A stretch of 64,000 bases of DNA from Sphingomonadaceae bacterium (GCA_030147805.1 JASBUR010000006.1:150957-214956); one strand, 5' to 3'. Shown: positions 52,263-62,051, counted from the first letter of the stretch. The notes: generated by a model not told the origin, from the sequence alone. Numbers and translations are program-made.

Positions 52263-54425
52263 ATGGCCGAACAGACAGCGACCGCGGCCGAGCCATCGGC
52301 GCGCGAGATCAAGCACGACTGGCGCGAGAGCCTGACCTGGCCGGTCAAGCTGCTGCTTGGCATCCTGCTGGCGATCTTCCTCGCCTGGCTGGTGCTGTTC
52401 ATCACCAAGGGGCGCTTCCTCAAGGACAGCTTCGTCGGCATCGCCTCGGACTATACCGAGCGGCAGGTCCGCGTGGGCGGCGACTTCAACCTCTATCTCA
52501 ATCCCTTCCACATCCAGTTCCTCGCCGAGGACATCAGCATCTCCAACCCGGCCTGGGCCAAGGACAGGCAGCTGTTCGATGCCGACCGCGTCGCGCTGCA
52601 GCTCAACCTCTGGCGGCTGATCTTCGGCCAGCAGCGCTTCAACTACCTCGAGCTCGAAGGCGCCGAGATCGGGCTCGAGCGCCAGGCGACGCGCAACACC
52701 TGGACCTTCCGCTCGGACAGCAACGAGCCCTTCGAGCTGCCCGACATCGTCCGCGCTGCGATCGCCGGCACGCGCATTCACTATGTCGATGCGCCGCTGA
52801 TGCTCGACACCGACATCAGGGTGGGCGACATCGCCGCCGCCAGGAGCGTCCTGCAGCCACGGATCCCCTTCGATGGCGACGGCACGTCGCACGGCGCGCG
52901 CTTTACGGTGAAGGGCGCGCTGACCTCACCCAACGAGACGCTGGCCGGCGGCAGCAACAAGCTCGACATGACGATCAACGTCGGCGACAGCCGTGTCGAC
53001 ATCGCCGGGACGCTTCCCGGCGCGACGGTGCTCGAAGGCGCCAGGCTGACGCTGGCCGCGCGCGGCGGCAACCTCAACACCCCCTTCTCGCTGCTCGGCG
53101 TCGTCATTCCCGATACCCGCGATTTCCGCGTCACCTCGAAGCTCACGCCGGTCGGCGACGAGTGGCGATTTACCGACATCGACGGCCGCTTCGGCGATTC
53201 GGACCTCAATGGCCGCATGACGATCACGATGCGCGACCGTCAGCGGCTGTTCATCGATGCCGACCTCGCGAGCAACAGCCTCGACATCCTCGATGCCGGG
53301 CCGTGGATCGGCTATTCGCCCGACCGCCTCGATGCGATGGGCGGCAAGGGGGCGATCACGCGGGAGGGCGGCCGGCCGCGCATCCTTCCGGACGCGCCGC
53401 TGGCCTCCGAGAATCTCGGGCGGTTCGACGCCAAGGTCCTCTACAAGGCCAAGGCGATCCGTACCGGCACGATTCCGATCGCCAATCTCGAGATCGACCT
53501 CGGGCTCGACGAGAAGCTGCTGACGCTGACGCCGGTCGCCTTCGATCTCGCCGGCGGCCGCGTCACCGGCGACATCAACCTCAATGCCCGCCAGTCGCCC
53601 GTCGTCACCGATTATGACATCCGCCTGTCGCCGGTCAGGCTCGGCCGGCTGCTGCAGGGCTTCGACATCGAGGATTCGGGGACGACCGGCACGGTAAAGG
53701 GCCGCCTCCAGCTGCGCGGCTACGGCGACACGGTGCGCGAATCGCTCGGCTCGTCGAACGGCCGCATCGCGATGATCCTGCCCGAAGGCACCTTCTGGAT
53801 CCGCAACACCGAGCTCGTCGAGCTCGACATCTTCCAATATGTCACCAAGGCACTGGCGAAACAGCTGAAGGACCCGAGTCAGATCCGCTGCGGCCTGCTC
53901 GCCTTCACGGTGAACAAGGGCACCGCCGCCGCCGATCCGATCTTCATCGACACCCAGCGGTCGGTGATCCGCGGCACCGGCAGCTTCAACTTCGCGCGCG
54001 AGTCGCTCGACGTCGCGATCGAGGCCGACTCGAAGAAGTTCAGCCTGTTCTCCGCCCAGTCGCCGATCGCCGTCGGCGGCTATTTCGCCGAGCCCAAGAT
54101 CAACATCGTCTCCCCCGAACTGATCAAGCGCGGCCTCGTCGGCGTCGCCGCCGGCGCGCTGGTCTCGCCGATCGGGCTCATCCTCGCCTTCGTCGACCCC
54201 GGCGAGGAGAAGGATACCAATTGCGCGCCCGTCCTCGCGGGCGCCCGCACCGCGGCGGTCCAGGCCGCCGACAAGGCGGCCGAGGGCAAGAAGACCGATG
54301 CGGCGAAGGAGGCCGACAAGATCAAGGAAGGGCGCGAGAAGGCAGCGAAGAAGGCCCGCAAGGACGCCGACGAACGCGCCGAGGACGCGCGCGACGCGGC
54401 GAAGAAGGCCGCGAGGGCGAACTAG
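52263..54425 (+). CDS. AsmA family envelope protein
   Basis: A 720-residue protein with one N-terminal membrane segment (VKLLLGILLAIFLAWLVLFI, about residues 28-47), then a long beta-rich periplasmic part: RVGGDFNLYLNPFHIQFLAE, NYLELEGAEIGLERQ, and a C-terminal AsmA-like block (GTVKGRLQLRGYGDTVRESL, SSNGRIAMILPEGTFWIRNT). AsmA-like proteins are bridge-type factors in outer-membrane lipid homeostasis. The last 60 residues are Lys/Ala/Asp-rich and probably a helix or disordered. A convergent CTAG stop is shared with hisN. Confidence 0.87.
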   Translation: MAEQTATAAEPSAREIKHDWRESLTWPVKLLLGILLAIFLAWLVLFITKGRFLKDSFVGIASDYTERQVRVGGDFNLYLNPFHIQFLAEDISISNPAWAKDRQLFDADRVALQLNLWRLIFGQQRFNYLELEGAEIGLERQATRNTWTFRSDSNEPFELPDIVRAAIAGTRIHYVDAPLMLDTDIRVGDIAAARSVLQPRIPFDGDGTSHGARFTVKGALTSPNETLAGGSNKLDMTINVGDSRVDIAGTLPGATVLEGARLTLAARGGNLNTPFSLLGVVIPDTRDFRVTSKLTPVGDEWRFTDIDGRFGDSDLNGRMTITMRDRQRLFIDADLASNSLDILDAGPWIGYSPDRLDAMGGKGAITREGGRPRILPDAPLASENLGRFDAKVLYKAKAIRTGTIPIANLEIDLGLDEKLLTLTPVAFDLAGGRVTGDINLNARQSPVVTDYDIRLSPVRLGRLLQGFDIEDSGTTGTVKGRLQLRGYGDTVRESLGSSNGRIAMILPEGTFWIRNTELVELDIFQYVTKALAKQLKDPSQIRCGLLAFTVNKGTAAADPIFIDTQRSVIRGTGSFNFARESLDVAIEADSKKFSLFSAQSPIAVGGYFAEPKINIVSPELIKRGLVGVAAGALVSPIGLILAFVDPGEEKDTNCAPVLAGARTAAVQAADKAAEGKKTDAAKEADKIKEGREKAAKKARKDADERAEDARDAAKKAARAN

Positions 54426-55192
54426 CCGCCAAGCTTCTCTAGCACCGCCGGGATCAGCGACGCATCGCCTGCGGCCACGACCCGCCCGTCGCTGTCGCGG
54501 CCAAGCGAGCGGCCCTGCCAGTCGGTCATCCGCCCACCGGCGCCTTCGATCACCGGCACCAGCGCCGCGAAATCATAGAGCTGCAGCCCCGCCTCGACGA
54601 CGAGATCGAGATGGCCCGACGCGAGCAGGCCGTAATTGTGGCAGTCGCCGCCATAGAGCGTGTCGCGCACGCCGCTGCGCAGCCGGTCGAACGCCGCGAA
54701 GGTCTCGGCGCAGAAGGCGTGCGGCGAGGTCGTGCCGATCCGCGCTTCGGCGATCGCCGCACAGCGTCGCGTCGACGCCGGCTGGCCGTTGAACAGCGTC
54801 GGCCGCCGTTCGGCGCCGACCCAGCGGTCGCCGATGATCGGCTGGTCGATGACGCCGAGCACCGGCCGCCCCTCGTCGAGCAGCGCGACCAGCGTCCCGA
54901 ACAGCGGCCGGCCGGCGACGAAGGCGCGCGTGCCGTCGATCGGGTCGAGCACCCAGACGTAGCGCGCCCCCTCGCGGACGCGACCATATTCCTCGCCGAT
55001 GATGCCGTCATCGGGGCGCTCCGCCTCGATGATCGCGCGCATCGCGGCCTCCGACGCGCGGTCGGCAGCGGTGACCGGCGACAGGTCGCCCTTGGTCTCG
55101 ATGTCGAACTTCTGCCGGAAATAGGGGCGGATCGCCGCGCCGGCGGCATCGGCCAGCCGCTCGGCGAGGACGATGGTGGCGGCGTCGATCAC
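54422..55192 (-). CDS. hisN: Histidinol-phosphatase, inositol-monophosphatase fold
   Basis: A 256-residue Mg-dependent phosphatase of the IMPase family. Metal and catalytic residues are in IIGEEYGRV, WVLDPIDGTRAFVAGRPLFG and the late AGLQLYDFAALVPVIEGAGG. The DGTRAF variant with FVAGRPLFGTLVALL is typical of the HisN-type histidinol-phosphatases of alphaproteobacteria, which dephosphorylate histidinol phosphate in histidine synthesis. The start is GTG at 55192, overlapping the stop of the CaiB gene (GTGA). An inositol monophosphatase role is the alternative. Confidence 0.87.
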   Translation of the reverse strand: MIDAATIVLAERLADAAGAAIRPYFRQKFDIETKGDLSPVTAADRASEAAMRAIIEAERPDDGIIGEEYGRVREGARYVWVLDPIDGTRAFVAGRPLFGTLVALLDEGRPVLGVIDQPIIGDRWVGAERRPTLFNGQPASTRRCAAIAEARIGTTSPHAFCAETFAAFDRLRSGVRDTLYGGDCHNYGLLASGHLDLVVEAGLQLYDFAALVPVIEGAGGRMTDWQGRSLGRDSDGRVVAAGDASLIPAVLEKLGG

Positions 55193-56385
55193 AAGCCCAG
55201 TTCCTTCAGAATCGCGGCACGGTGCTCGTCGAGCCGGGGCGCCTTGGGGCGGTGCGTCGGATCGGCATAGGCCGACAGCTTCACCGGGTTGCCCGCCGCC
55301 ATCAGCGGCTGGCCGTCGGGGAACGCCGTCTCGATCACCATGTTCCGCGCGCGCACCTGCCGGTGGTCGAGCGCCTGCGCGGTATCCTGCAGCGGCCCGC
55401 ACGGAATGCCCCCCGCCTCGCATAGCGCCAATACCTCGGCGGCGGGGCGCGTCGCCAGCCGCGCCTCGATCGCCTCGGCGATGACGCCGGCATGATCGGT
55501 GCGGGCGAGATTGGTCGCGAAACGCGGATCGGCCTTCAACTCTGGCGCGCCGAGCGCATCGCACAGCCGCTCCCACAGCGCGTCGTTGCCCGCGGCGATC
55601 ACCACATGGCCATCGGCGCAGGCATAGGCGGCGAACGGCGTGATCGACGGATGGCGCGCGCCGAGCGGCCCCGGCGCGACGCCGGTCACCGCATAGCGGG
55701 CGATGGCATTTTCGAGGATGGCGATCTGCCCGTCGAGCATCGCCACGTCGACGAACATCCCTTCGCCCGTGGCCGCGCGATGATGGACGGCGCTCAATAT
55801 GCCGACGACGGTGAACAGCCCCGCCGTGATGTCGCCGACCGAGGTGCCGACGCGCGTCGGCGGCCCGCCGGGATGGCCGGTGATCGACATGATGCCGCCC
55901 ATCGCCTGCACCACCATGTCATAGGCCGCCTTGCCGCTGTCGGGCCCCGTGTGACCGAAGCCCGAGGCGGCGGCGTAGATCAGCCGCGGGAAGCGCGCGT
56001 GCAGCGCCTCCCAGCCATAGCCCAGCTTGGCCATGACGCCGGGGCGGTAATTCTCGACGACGACGTCGGCACGCGCCAGCAGCGCCTCGAACACCGCGCG
56101 ATCCGCCGGCGCCTTCAGGTCGAGCGCGATCGACTGCTTGCCGCGGTTGATCGAGCTGAAATAGGCCGACTGCCCCGCCGGACTGAACGGCCCGATGTGG
56201 CGGCTGTCGTCCCCCTTGCCCGGCTGCTCGACCTTGACGACGCGCGCGCCGAGGTCGGCGAGCACCATCGTCGCATAGGGGCCGGCGAGGACGCGCGACA
56301 GGTCGACGATCAGCAGATCGGAAAGTGGACCGCGCGGGCGCGCCTCGCTACCAGAGGCTTCGGGAATCTCGGGGGAATCGCTCAT
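55189..56385 (-). CDS. CaiB/BaiF family CoA-transferase (second copy)
   Basis: A 398-residue class III CoA-transferase. It has LLIVDLSRVLAGPYATMVLA, DLGARVVKVEQPGKGDD, SINRGKQSIALDLK, VVENYRPGVM, AASGFGHTGP and the probable catalytic aspartate in TSVGDITAGLF. It differs clearly from the CaiB gene at 5119, so the two are not a recent duplication. Its ATG complement (56383-56385) overlaps the ATG of the divergent glutathione S-transferase gene within a single CATG. It is coupled to hisN downstream. Substrate unknown. Confidence 0.92.
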   Translation of the reverse strand: MSDSPEIPEASGSEARPRGPLSDLLIVDLSRVLAGPYATMVLADLGARVVKVEQPGKGDDSRHIGPFSPAGQSAYFSSINRGKQSIALDLKAPADRAVFEALLARADVVVENYRPGVMAKLGYGWEALHARFPRLIYAAASGFGHTGPDSGKAAYDMVVQAMGGIMSITGHPGGPPTRVGTSVGDITAGLFTVVGILSAVHHRAATGEGMFVDVAMLDGQIAILENAIARYAVTGVAPGPLGARHPSITPFAAYACADGHVVIAAGNDALWERLCDALGAPELKADPRFATNLARTDHAGVIAEAIEARLATRPAAEVLALCEAGGIPCGPLQDTAQALDHRQVRARNMVIETAFPDGQPLMAAGNPVKLSAYADPTHRPKAPRLDEHRAAILKELGL

Positions 56386-56992
56386 GCAGCTCTACATGTC
56401 GCACACGTCGCCCTATGCGCGGAAGGTGCGTGTTTTCGGCCTCGAGCTTGGATTGGAAGCGCAGCTCGACGAAGTGCCGGTCACCCCGACCGACGATCCC
56501 GAGGCGCTGGTCGCGGTGAATCCGGTGTCGAAGATCCCGGCGCTGGTCACCGATGACGGCATCAACATCCACGACAGCCGGGTGATCATCGCCTATCTCG
56601 CCAGCCTCGTCCCGCCGACCGACCTCTACCCGCAGCCCGCCGACCCGCAGCGCTGGCAGGCGATGACGATGGCGGCGCATTGCGACGCGATCCTCGACGC
56701 GGCGGTGTCGTGGCGGCTCGAGCAGCTGCGCCAGCCCGGCGAGCGCTCGATCTATTGGCAGGGCCGCTGGAAGGCGCAGATCGAGCGCGCGCTCGACGCG
56801 CTGCCCGAGCGGCTCGACGCGCTACCCGCCTATCGCCCCTATGCCGAGCTGCTGATCGCGGTCGCGCTCGGCTATCTCGAGTTCCGCCACCCGACGCTCG
56901 GTTGGCGCAACAACCGCCCGGCGCTCGTCGAACTCTACGATCGCTGGTCGAAGCGCCCGTCGATGGTCGCGACGCGGCATCCGGCGGTCTAG
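56384..56992 (+). CDS. Glutathione S-transferase family protein
   Basis: A 202-residue GST. The thioredoxin-like N-terminal domain has LYMSHTSPYARKVRVFGLEL (Ser9 or Ser/Tyr near the catalytic site), the cis-proline NPVSKIPAL and the glutathione-contacting HDSRVI (usually E-S). The helical C-terminal domain has RWKAQIERALDALPERL and NRPALVELYDRW. It starts in the same CATG as the divergent CaiB gene, with GGGGGAA upstream inside that gene. It ends in a CTAG shared with the acyltransferase gene. Role: conjugation or isomerisation with glutathione, substrate unknown. Confidence 0.9.
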   Translation: MQLYMSHTSPYARKVRVFGLELGLEAQLDEVPVTPTDDPEALVAVNPVSKIPALVTDDGINIHDSRVIIAYLASLVPPTDLYPQPADPQRWQAMTMAAHCDAILDAAVSWRLEQLRQPGERSIYWQGRWKAQIERALDALPERLDALPAYRPYAELLIAVALGYLEFRHPTLGWRNNRPALVELYDRWSKRPSMVATRHPAV

Positions 56993-58101
56993 TTGGCCTT
57001 CGCGGCCATCGGCTTGCCGTTGAGCAGCAGCCGCACCAGCGGAATGCGCAGCACGATGAAATGGTGCAGCGCCAGCGACGCAGCGAAGGCGGCAACGCAG
57101 ATCAGCGCGAACTTGGCGCCGATGGCCAGCGGCGCGGCGACGAGCGCAACTCCCAGGAACACCACGATCGGGTGGTGGAGCAGGTAGATCGAATAGGACG
57201 CGTCGGACATGTAGCGCCACGTGGCGCTCGGCTTCGACGCCACCCAGCGGAAGAACAGCAAGGTCAGCCAGGTGAAGCCCATGTCGCGCCACAGCAGCGC
57301 GACGCGGTCCGCCAGTTCGCCGACCGATCCCGCGAGCTGCGGCGCCGCCCAGGTCAGCGCGATCGCCGGCGGGACGATCAGCCAGCCGAAGCGCGACCAG
57401 GCGGCGGCGAAGCGCGGATCGCTCATCGCGGCGAACCCGATGAGGAAGAGGCAGGCATAGCGGATCAGGCCGAAGATCGGCCCGAAAAGCAGCAGCCGTT
57501 CATACATCAGCCCGGCCAGCGCCAGCGGCACGATCAGCAGGAAGAAGGCCGTTGCCGCCGCGATCAGCGCTGCCGCGCCGCCGACGCCGCCGGGGTCGAT
57601 TCCGACACGAAGCAGACGGTCGCCGCCACCGCGAATCGCATCGAGTGCGCGCGGCCCGATCGCCGCGGCGATCAGGAAGTAGAGCGCGAGATTGAACAGG
57701 AACCACAGATGCAGCACCCAGGCCTGGCCATTGATCCAGGCGGCGACGCCCGGCGGCGCGATCTGGCGTTCGACGATCAGCCAGTGGACCTGCGGCATGT
57801 TGATCAGCAGCGCGACGGTGATCGCCGGCAGCAGGATGCGCGGCAGCCGCTGGCGGAGAAAGCGGCCCGCGCCATAGCGTTCGAGCGTCAGCGCGCAGAA
57901 GAAGCCCGAGATGAAGAAGAAGGCCGGCATGCGGAAGCTGTGGATCGCATCGACGATGAGGCCGAAGATCGGCGCGGTCATCGGCTCGGCGACCAGCCAG
58001 GGCGAATTGGGCACGTAGATGCGCGCCGAATGCAGCACGACGCCAAGCGACATCAGCACGCTGCGCGCGGCGTCCATATAGTCGATGCGCTCGGTCTTCA
58101 C
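56989..58101 (-). CDS. Acyltransferase family 3 membrane protein (OpgC/MdoC-like)
   Basis: A 370-residue integral membrane protein with about 10 hydrophobic helices. The start IDYMDAARSVLMSLGVVLHS carries the catalytic-type histidine, RMPAFFFISGFFCALTLERY is the conserved second block, and YMSDASYSIYLLHHPIVVFL the third. This pattern is of acyltransferase-3 and glucan-modifying OpgC proteins, which move acyl groups onto sugars or glycans across the membrane. Acceptor unknown. It stands 58 bp downstream of the pirin gene and may be its read-through partner. Confidence 0.9.
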   Translation of the reverse strand: MKTERIDYMDAARSVLMSLGVVLHSARIYVPNSPWLVAEPMTAPIFGLIVDAIHSFRMPAFFFISGFFCALTLERYGAGRFLRQRLPRILLPAITVALLINMPQVHWLIVERQIAPPGVAAWINGQAWVLHLWFLFNLALYFLIAAAIGPRALDAIRGGGDRLLRVGIDPGGVGGAAALIAAATAFFLLIVPLALAGLMYERLLLFGPIFGLIRYACLFLIGFAAMSDPRFAAAWSRFGWLIVPPAIALTWAAPQLAGSVGELADRVALLWRDMGFTWLTLLFFRWVASKPSATWRYMSDASYSIYLLHHPIVVFLGVALVAAPLAIGAKFALICVAAFAASLALHHFIVLRIPLVRLLLNGKPMAAKAN

Positions 58102-58159
58102 GCCACCCTGCCTGACTTAGCCTCGTCCCTGGGTAGGGCGAACCGCGCATCCGATCCAG

Positions 58160-59047
58160 TCAGGACATCGGCTCGGGCGGCCTGGGCTCCTCGGGCAGCG
58201 GGATGAAATCGCTCTCGCCCGGCACCTGGCCGAAGCGCTGCGCCGCCCAGTCGGCCTTGGCCTGTTCGATGCGTTCGGGGCGCGACGACACGAAATTCCA
58301 CCACAGGTGGCGTTCGCCGACCGGCGCGCCGCCGAGCATCATCGCGCGCGCCGGCCCGATCGCCGTCCAGATCGCCCGTACGCCGGGCTCGACGATCAGC
58401 ATCCGCCCGGCCTCGTAGCGCTCGCCGCCGAGCTCGATCGCGCCGGTGGCGATGTACACGGCGCGCTCCTCATGTTCGTCGGGCAGCGCGACGGTGGCGC
58501 CCGCCTCGGCCTCGACGTCGATATAGAACATCGGCGAACAGGTCTGCACCGGCGAGACCGCGTGGAAGGCGCTGCCGGCGATCAGCGTGCGGCGCGCACC
58601 GTCGATGGTGAGGCTCGGCAGCGTTTCGGCGGGGTGATGGTGGAAGCTCGGCTCGACCTCCTCGGCCTCGTCGGGCAGTGCCACCCAGGCTTGGATGCCA
58701 TGCATCGTCTGCCCGCTGGCGCGCACCGCATCCGACGAGCGTTCCGAATGGACGATACCGCGCCCCGCGGTCATCCAGTTGACCGCGCCGGGGCGGATCG
58801 CCTGATGATAGCCGAGCGAATCATGATGCATGATCTCGCCCTCGAACAGATAGGTCACCGTCGCGAGGTTGATGTGAGGGTGCGGCCGCACGTCGAAGCC
58901 CTTGCCCGGCGCATAGCCGACCGGCCCGAAATGGTCGAAGAAGATGAACGGCCCGACGGTGCGGCGGAACGGTGCCGGCAGCACGCGCGCGACGACGAAG
59001 CCGTCGCCGAGATCGCGCCGCCGCCCTTCGATGATGCGTTCGATCAT
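58160..59047 (-). CDS. Pirin family protein
   Basis: A 295-residue bicupin of the pirin family. The N-terminal cupin has VLPAPFRRTVGPFIFFDHFG, DVRPHPHINLATVTYLFEGE and IMHHDSLGYHQAIRPGAVNW, which carry the iron ligands (three His and a Glu), followed by WMTAGRGIVHSERS. The C-terminal cupin has EERAVYIATGAIELGG. Bacterial pirins include quercetin dioxygenases and regulators of pyruvate metabolism. It is coupled to the aldehyde dehydrogenase gene (ATGA overlap at 59044-59047), so an aromatic-aldehyde-related role is possible. Confidence 0.92.
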   Translation of the reverse strand: MIERIIEGRRRDLGDGFVVARVLPAPFRRTVGPFIFFDHFGPVGYAPGKGFDVRPHPHINLATVTYLFEGEIMHHDSLGYHQAIRPGAVNWMTAGRGIVHSERSSDAVRASGQTMHGIQAWVALPDEAEEVEPSFHHHPAETLPSLTIDGARRTLIAGSAFHAVSPVQTCSPMFYIDVEAEAGATVALPDEHEERAVYIATGAIELGGERYEAGRMLIVEPGVRAIWTAIGPARAMMLGGAPVGERHLWWNFVSSRPERIEQAKADWAAQRFGQVPGESDFIPLPEEPRPPEPMS

Positions 59048-60495
59048 TTGAGCCTTTGCTTCAGCGTCTTCTGCGTGGTGGCGTTGTACGGCGGCTTGAA
59101 ACCGGCGAGCTTGGCGATGTCGATCTTGGGCTGCTTGTACACCGCCTTGGCGTGGCTGAAGGTCTTGAAGCCGTCATGGCCATGATAGCTGCCCATCCCC
59201 GACGGGCCGACGCCGCCGAACGGCAGGTCCTCCGACGAGATGTGCATGATGACGTCGTTGACGGTCACGCCGCCCGAGATGGTGCGGTCGAGCACCTGGC
59301 GCTGCTCGGCGGCGTCCTCGCCGAAATAATAGAGGCCCAAGGGGCGGTCGCGGCGATTGACGTAATCGACCGCCTCCTCGACGCGCTTGTAGGTCACCAC
59401 CGGCAGGACGGGCCCGAAGATTTCCTCCTGCATCACCTTCATGTCGTCGGTGACCTTGCGGACGATGTGCAGCGGCATCTTATGCGTGTTCTGCGCGCCG
59501 AAATCCTCGTTCGCCGGATTGACGACGATCACCTCGGCGCCCTTGTCGCGCGCGTCGGCGAGGTAGCTCTCCAGCCGTTCGCGATGCCGGCCGTTGACCA
59601 CCGAGGTATAGTCGGGGTTCGCCAGCAGGGTGGGGTAGAGCCGCGCCGCACTCGCCTTCAGCCCCTCGACGATCGCGCCCTCCTGCTCCTCGGGGACGAG
59701 CATATAGTCGGGCGCGAGGCAGATCTGGCCGGCGTTCATCATCTTGCCGGTCGCGACGCGGTCGGTCGCCCGGCCGAGGTCGGCCGAGCGGCCGATGATC
59801 GTCGGCGACTTGCCGCCGAGCTCCAATGTCAACGGTACCAGATTCTCCGCGGCGGCGCGCATGACGTGCCGGCCGATCGAGGTCGCCCCGGTGAAGATCA
59901 TGTGATCGAAGGGCAGCTCGGTGAATGCCTTGCCGACCTCGGGCCCGCCGGTGACGAACGCCAGTTCGGCGGCATCGAAATATTTGGCCGCCAGTTCGGC
60001 GAGCAGTTCGCTGGTCGCGGGGGTGAACTCGGACGGCTTGACCATCGCGCGGTTGCCCGCCGCGAGCACGCCGGCCAGCGGCCCGAAGGTCAGGTTGATC
60101 GGGAAATTCCACGGCGCGACGACGCCGACGACGCCCTTTGGCTGATACTCCACCCAGGCCTTCGCGCCGAGCAGCCCGAGCGGGAAGTCGAGCTTGCGCT
60201 TCTCGCGCGCCATCCAGCGCTCGAGATGCTTCGCCGCGTGGTTGAGCGGCCCGACCGAGGCCATGATATCGGTGAGCAGCGTCTGTTCGGTCGAGCGATG
60301 GCCGAAGTCGTCGGAGACGGCGCGCGCCAGCGCGTCGCGGTTGTCTAGCAGCAGCGCCTTGGCGCGCATCAGCCGGTCCTTGCGGACGGCGGCGCCGACG
60401 GGAAGCTCGGCGAGGAACGCCGCGCGCTGCGCCTCGAGAATGCCGCGCATGTCGTCGGCCGGTCGTACCGGCGGCGCTTTCGTCTTCGTTGCCAT
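59044..60495 (-). CDS. Coniferyl-aldehyde-dehydrogenase-like enzyme
   Basis: A 483-residue aldehyde dehydrogenase of the coniferyl aldehyde dehydrogenase branch. It lacks the N-terminal extension of classical enzymes and shows GVVGVVAPWNFPINLTFGPL, KPSEFTPATSELLAELAAKY, FTGATSIGRHVM, LELGGKSPTIIGRSADL, the nucleophile in NAGQICLAPDYM and MQEEIFGPVLPVV. Such enzymes oxidise coniferyl and other aromatic or long-chain aldehydes to acids. ATG 60495 is preferred, with GGGGGAGG 6 bases upstream. The pirin gene overlaps its stop. The divergent M20 peptidase gene shares the 121-bp control region. Confidence 0.92.
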   Translation of the reverse strand: MATKTKAPPVRPADDMRGILEAQRAAFLAELPVGAAVRKDRLMRAKALLLDNRDALARAVSDDFGHRSTEQTLLTDIMASVGPLNHAAKHLERWMAREKRKLDFPLGLLGAKAWVEYQPKGVVGVVAPWNFPINLTFGPLAGVLAAGNRAMVKPSEFTPATSELLAELAAKYFDAAELAFVTGGPEVGKAFTELPFDHMIFTGATSIGRHVMRAAAENLVPLTLELGGKSPTIIGRSADLGRATDRVATGKMMNAGQICLAPDYMLVPEEQEGAIVEGLKASAARLYPTLLANPDYTSVVNGRHRERLESYLADARDKGAEVIVVNPANEDFGAQNTHKMPLHIVRKVTDDMKVMQEEIFGPVLPVVTYKRVEEAVDYVNRRDRPLGLYYFGEDAAEQRQVLDRTISGGVTVNDVIMHISSEDLPFGGVGPSGMGSYHGHDGFKTFSHAKAVYKQPKIDIAKLAGFKPPYNATTQKTLKQRLK

Positions 60496-60616
60496 CGTCA
60501 GCCTCCCCCAAGGTTTCGTTGCAGCGCAGTCTAGGCCGCGCCGCGGGCCGCGCAAAGCGATGGCTTTCGCTAGCACCCGCGTCTGCTAGGGTCGCCGCCA
60601 GCGAACGGAGGGCGGC

Positions 60617-62014
60617 ATGACGTCGAAGGCATTGGCGATACTCGGAGCGACGCTGGCAGCGGCATTGATGGCGGGCGGCGCGACGGCGCAGACCTCGCCG
60701 CCGGACGTGAAGGCGCGCGACATCTACGAGAAGGTGATCGCGTTCCGCACCGCCAAGGGCCACGGCCAGGTACCGAGGATGGCTACCTACCTCGCCGATA
60801 CGCTGAAGGCTGGTGGCGTCCCCGCCGCCGACATCGCCATGCTGCCCAGCGACGACACGGTGGCGATGATCGTGCGCTTGCCCGCTGCGGTCGGGACCTC
60901 GGCAAAGCCGATCCTGTTCTCGGCACATATGGACGTCGTCGATGCCCGGCCCGAGGACTGGACGCGCGACCCGTTCCGGCTGATCGAGGAGGACGGCTAT
61001 TTCTTCGGCCGCGGCACGATGGACAACAAGGCGGGCGTCACCGCGCTGGTGTCGACGATCCTGCGGCTGAAGGCGGAAGGCTTCAAGCCGGCGCGCGACC
61101 TCGTCTTCGCCTTCATCGGCGACGAGGAGACGCAGATGGCGACGACGCGGCTCGTCGCGGCGCACGACTGGGTGAAGGACGCCGAATATGCGCTCAACAC
61201 CGACGCCGGCGGCGGCGCGCTCGATCCGGCGGGCAAGCCGATCATCTACCTCGTCCAGGGCGCCGAGAAGACCTATGCGACCTTCGAGCTGACCGTCACC
61301 AACCCCGGCGGCCACAGCTCGCGGCCGCGCGGCGACAATGCGATCTACGATCTGGCGGCGGCACTGACCCGGCTGCAGGCGCATCGCTTCCCGGTGATGG
61401 CGAACGACCTGACGCGCGCTTATCTCGGCGCGATCGGCAAGGTGACGCCGGGCGAGGACGGCGCGATGCTGACCGCCTTCGCCGCCAATCCGCAGGATGC
61501 GAAGGCCTCCGACTATCTCGCCGGCCGGCCCGAGTTCGTCGGCACCACGCGCACCACCTGCGTCGCGACGATGCTGAGCGGCGGTCATGCCGAGAATGCG
61601 CTGCCGCAGAAGGCGACCGCCACCGTCAACTGCCGCATCTTCCCCGACGTCAAGGTCGCCGACGTCCAGGCCGAATTGGTACGCGTCGTCGCCAATCCCG
61701 CGGTCAAGTTCGCGGTGCTCAACAATCCCGAGGCGAGCCCGGTGTCGGAGATGCGCCCCGACGTGATGGCGGCGATCACCCGCGCGGTACACGCCCATCA
61801 TCCCGGCGTGCCGATCGTGCCCTATCTCGAATCGGGCGGCACCGACGGCAAGGTCTATCGCATCGCCGGCATCCCGACCTTCGCCAGCTCGGGGCTGTTC
61901 ACCAAGCCGACCGACATGTTCGCGCATGGCCTCAACGAACGGCTGGCGGTACCGGCCTTCTATCGGGGGCTCGACCATTTCTATCGGCTGGCCAAGGATC
62001 TGGGCGGTCGCTGA
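60617..62014 (+). CDS. M20 family metallopeptidase, exported
   Basis: A 465-residue zinc peptidase of the M20/M25/M40 group. A signal peptide (AILGATLAAALMAGGATAQ) precedes a two-domain body with zinc ligands in LFSAHMDVVDA, the bridging Asp in GRGTMDNKAG, the catalytic glutamate in IGDEETQM, NTDAGGG and a late histidine region (FAHGLNERL). The dimerisation domain has TVTNPGGHSSRPRGDNAIYD. Relatives cut dipeptides or N-acyl amino acids. Periplasmic location suggests a nutritional role like that of the hydrolases in region 2. CGGAGGG lies before the ATG. Confidence 0.93.
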   Translation: MTSKALAILGATLAAALMAGGATAQTSPPDVKARDIYEKVIAFRTAKGHGQVPRMATYLADTLKAGGVPAADIAMLPSDDTVAMIVRLPAAVGTSAKPILFSAHMDVVDARPEDWTRDPFRLIEEDGYFFGRGTMDNKAGVTALVSTILRLKAEGFKPARDLVFAFIGDEETQMATTRLVAAHDWVKDAEYALNTDAGGGALDPAGKPIIYLVQGAEKTYATFELTVTNPGGHSSRPRGDNAIYDLAAALTRLQAHRFPVMANDLTRAYLGAIGKVTPGEDGAMLTAFAANPQDAKASDYLAGRPEFVGTTRTTCVATMLSGGHAENALPQKATATVNCRIFPDVKVADVQAELVRVVANPAVKFAVLNNPEASPVSEMRPDVMAAITRAVHAHHPGVPIVPYLESGGTDGKVYRIAGIPTFASSGLFTKPTDMFAHGLNERLAVPAFYRGLDHFYRLAKDLGGR

Positions 62015-62051
62015 CGGCACTTAATCGGGCGGCGACGGTTATGCTTGGGCG

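Noticed and set aside
59480..62020. Minus-strand 846-codon frame across the M20 peptidase and aldehyde dehydrogenase
   Set aside because: It joins two divergent real genes in another frame and has only GC-driven composition.
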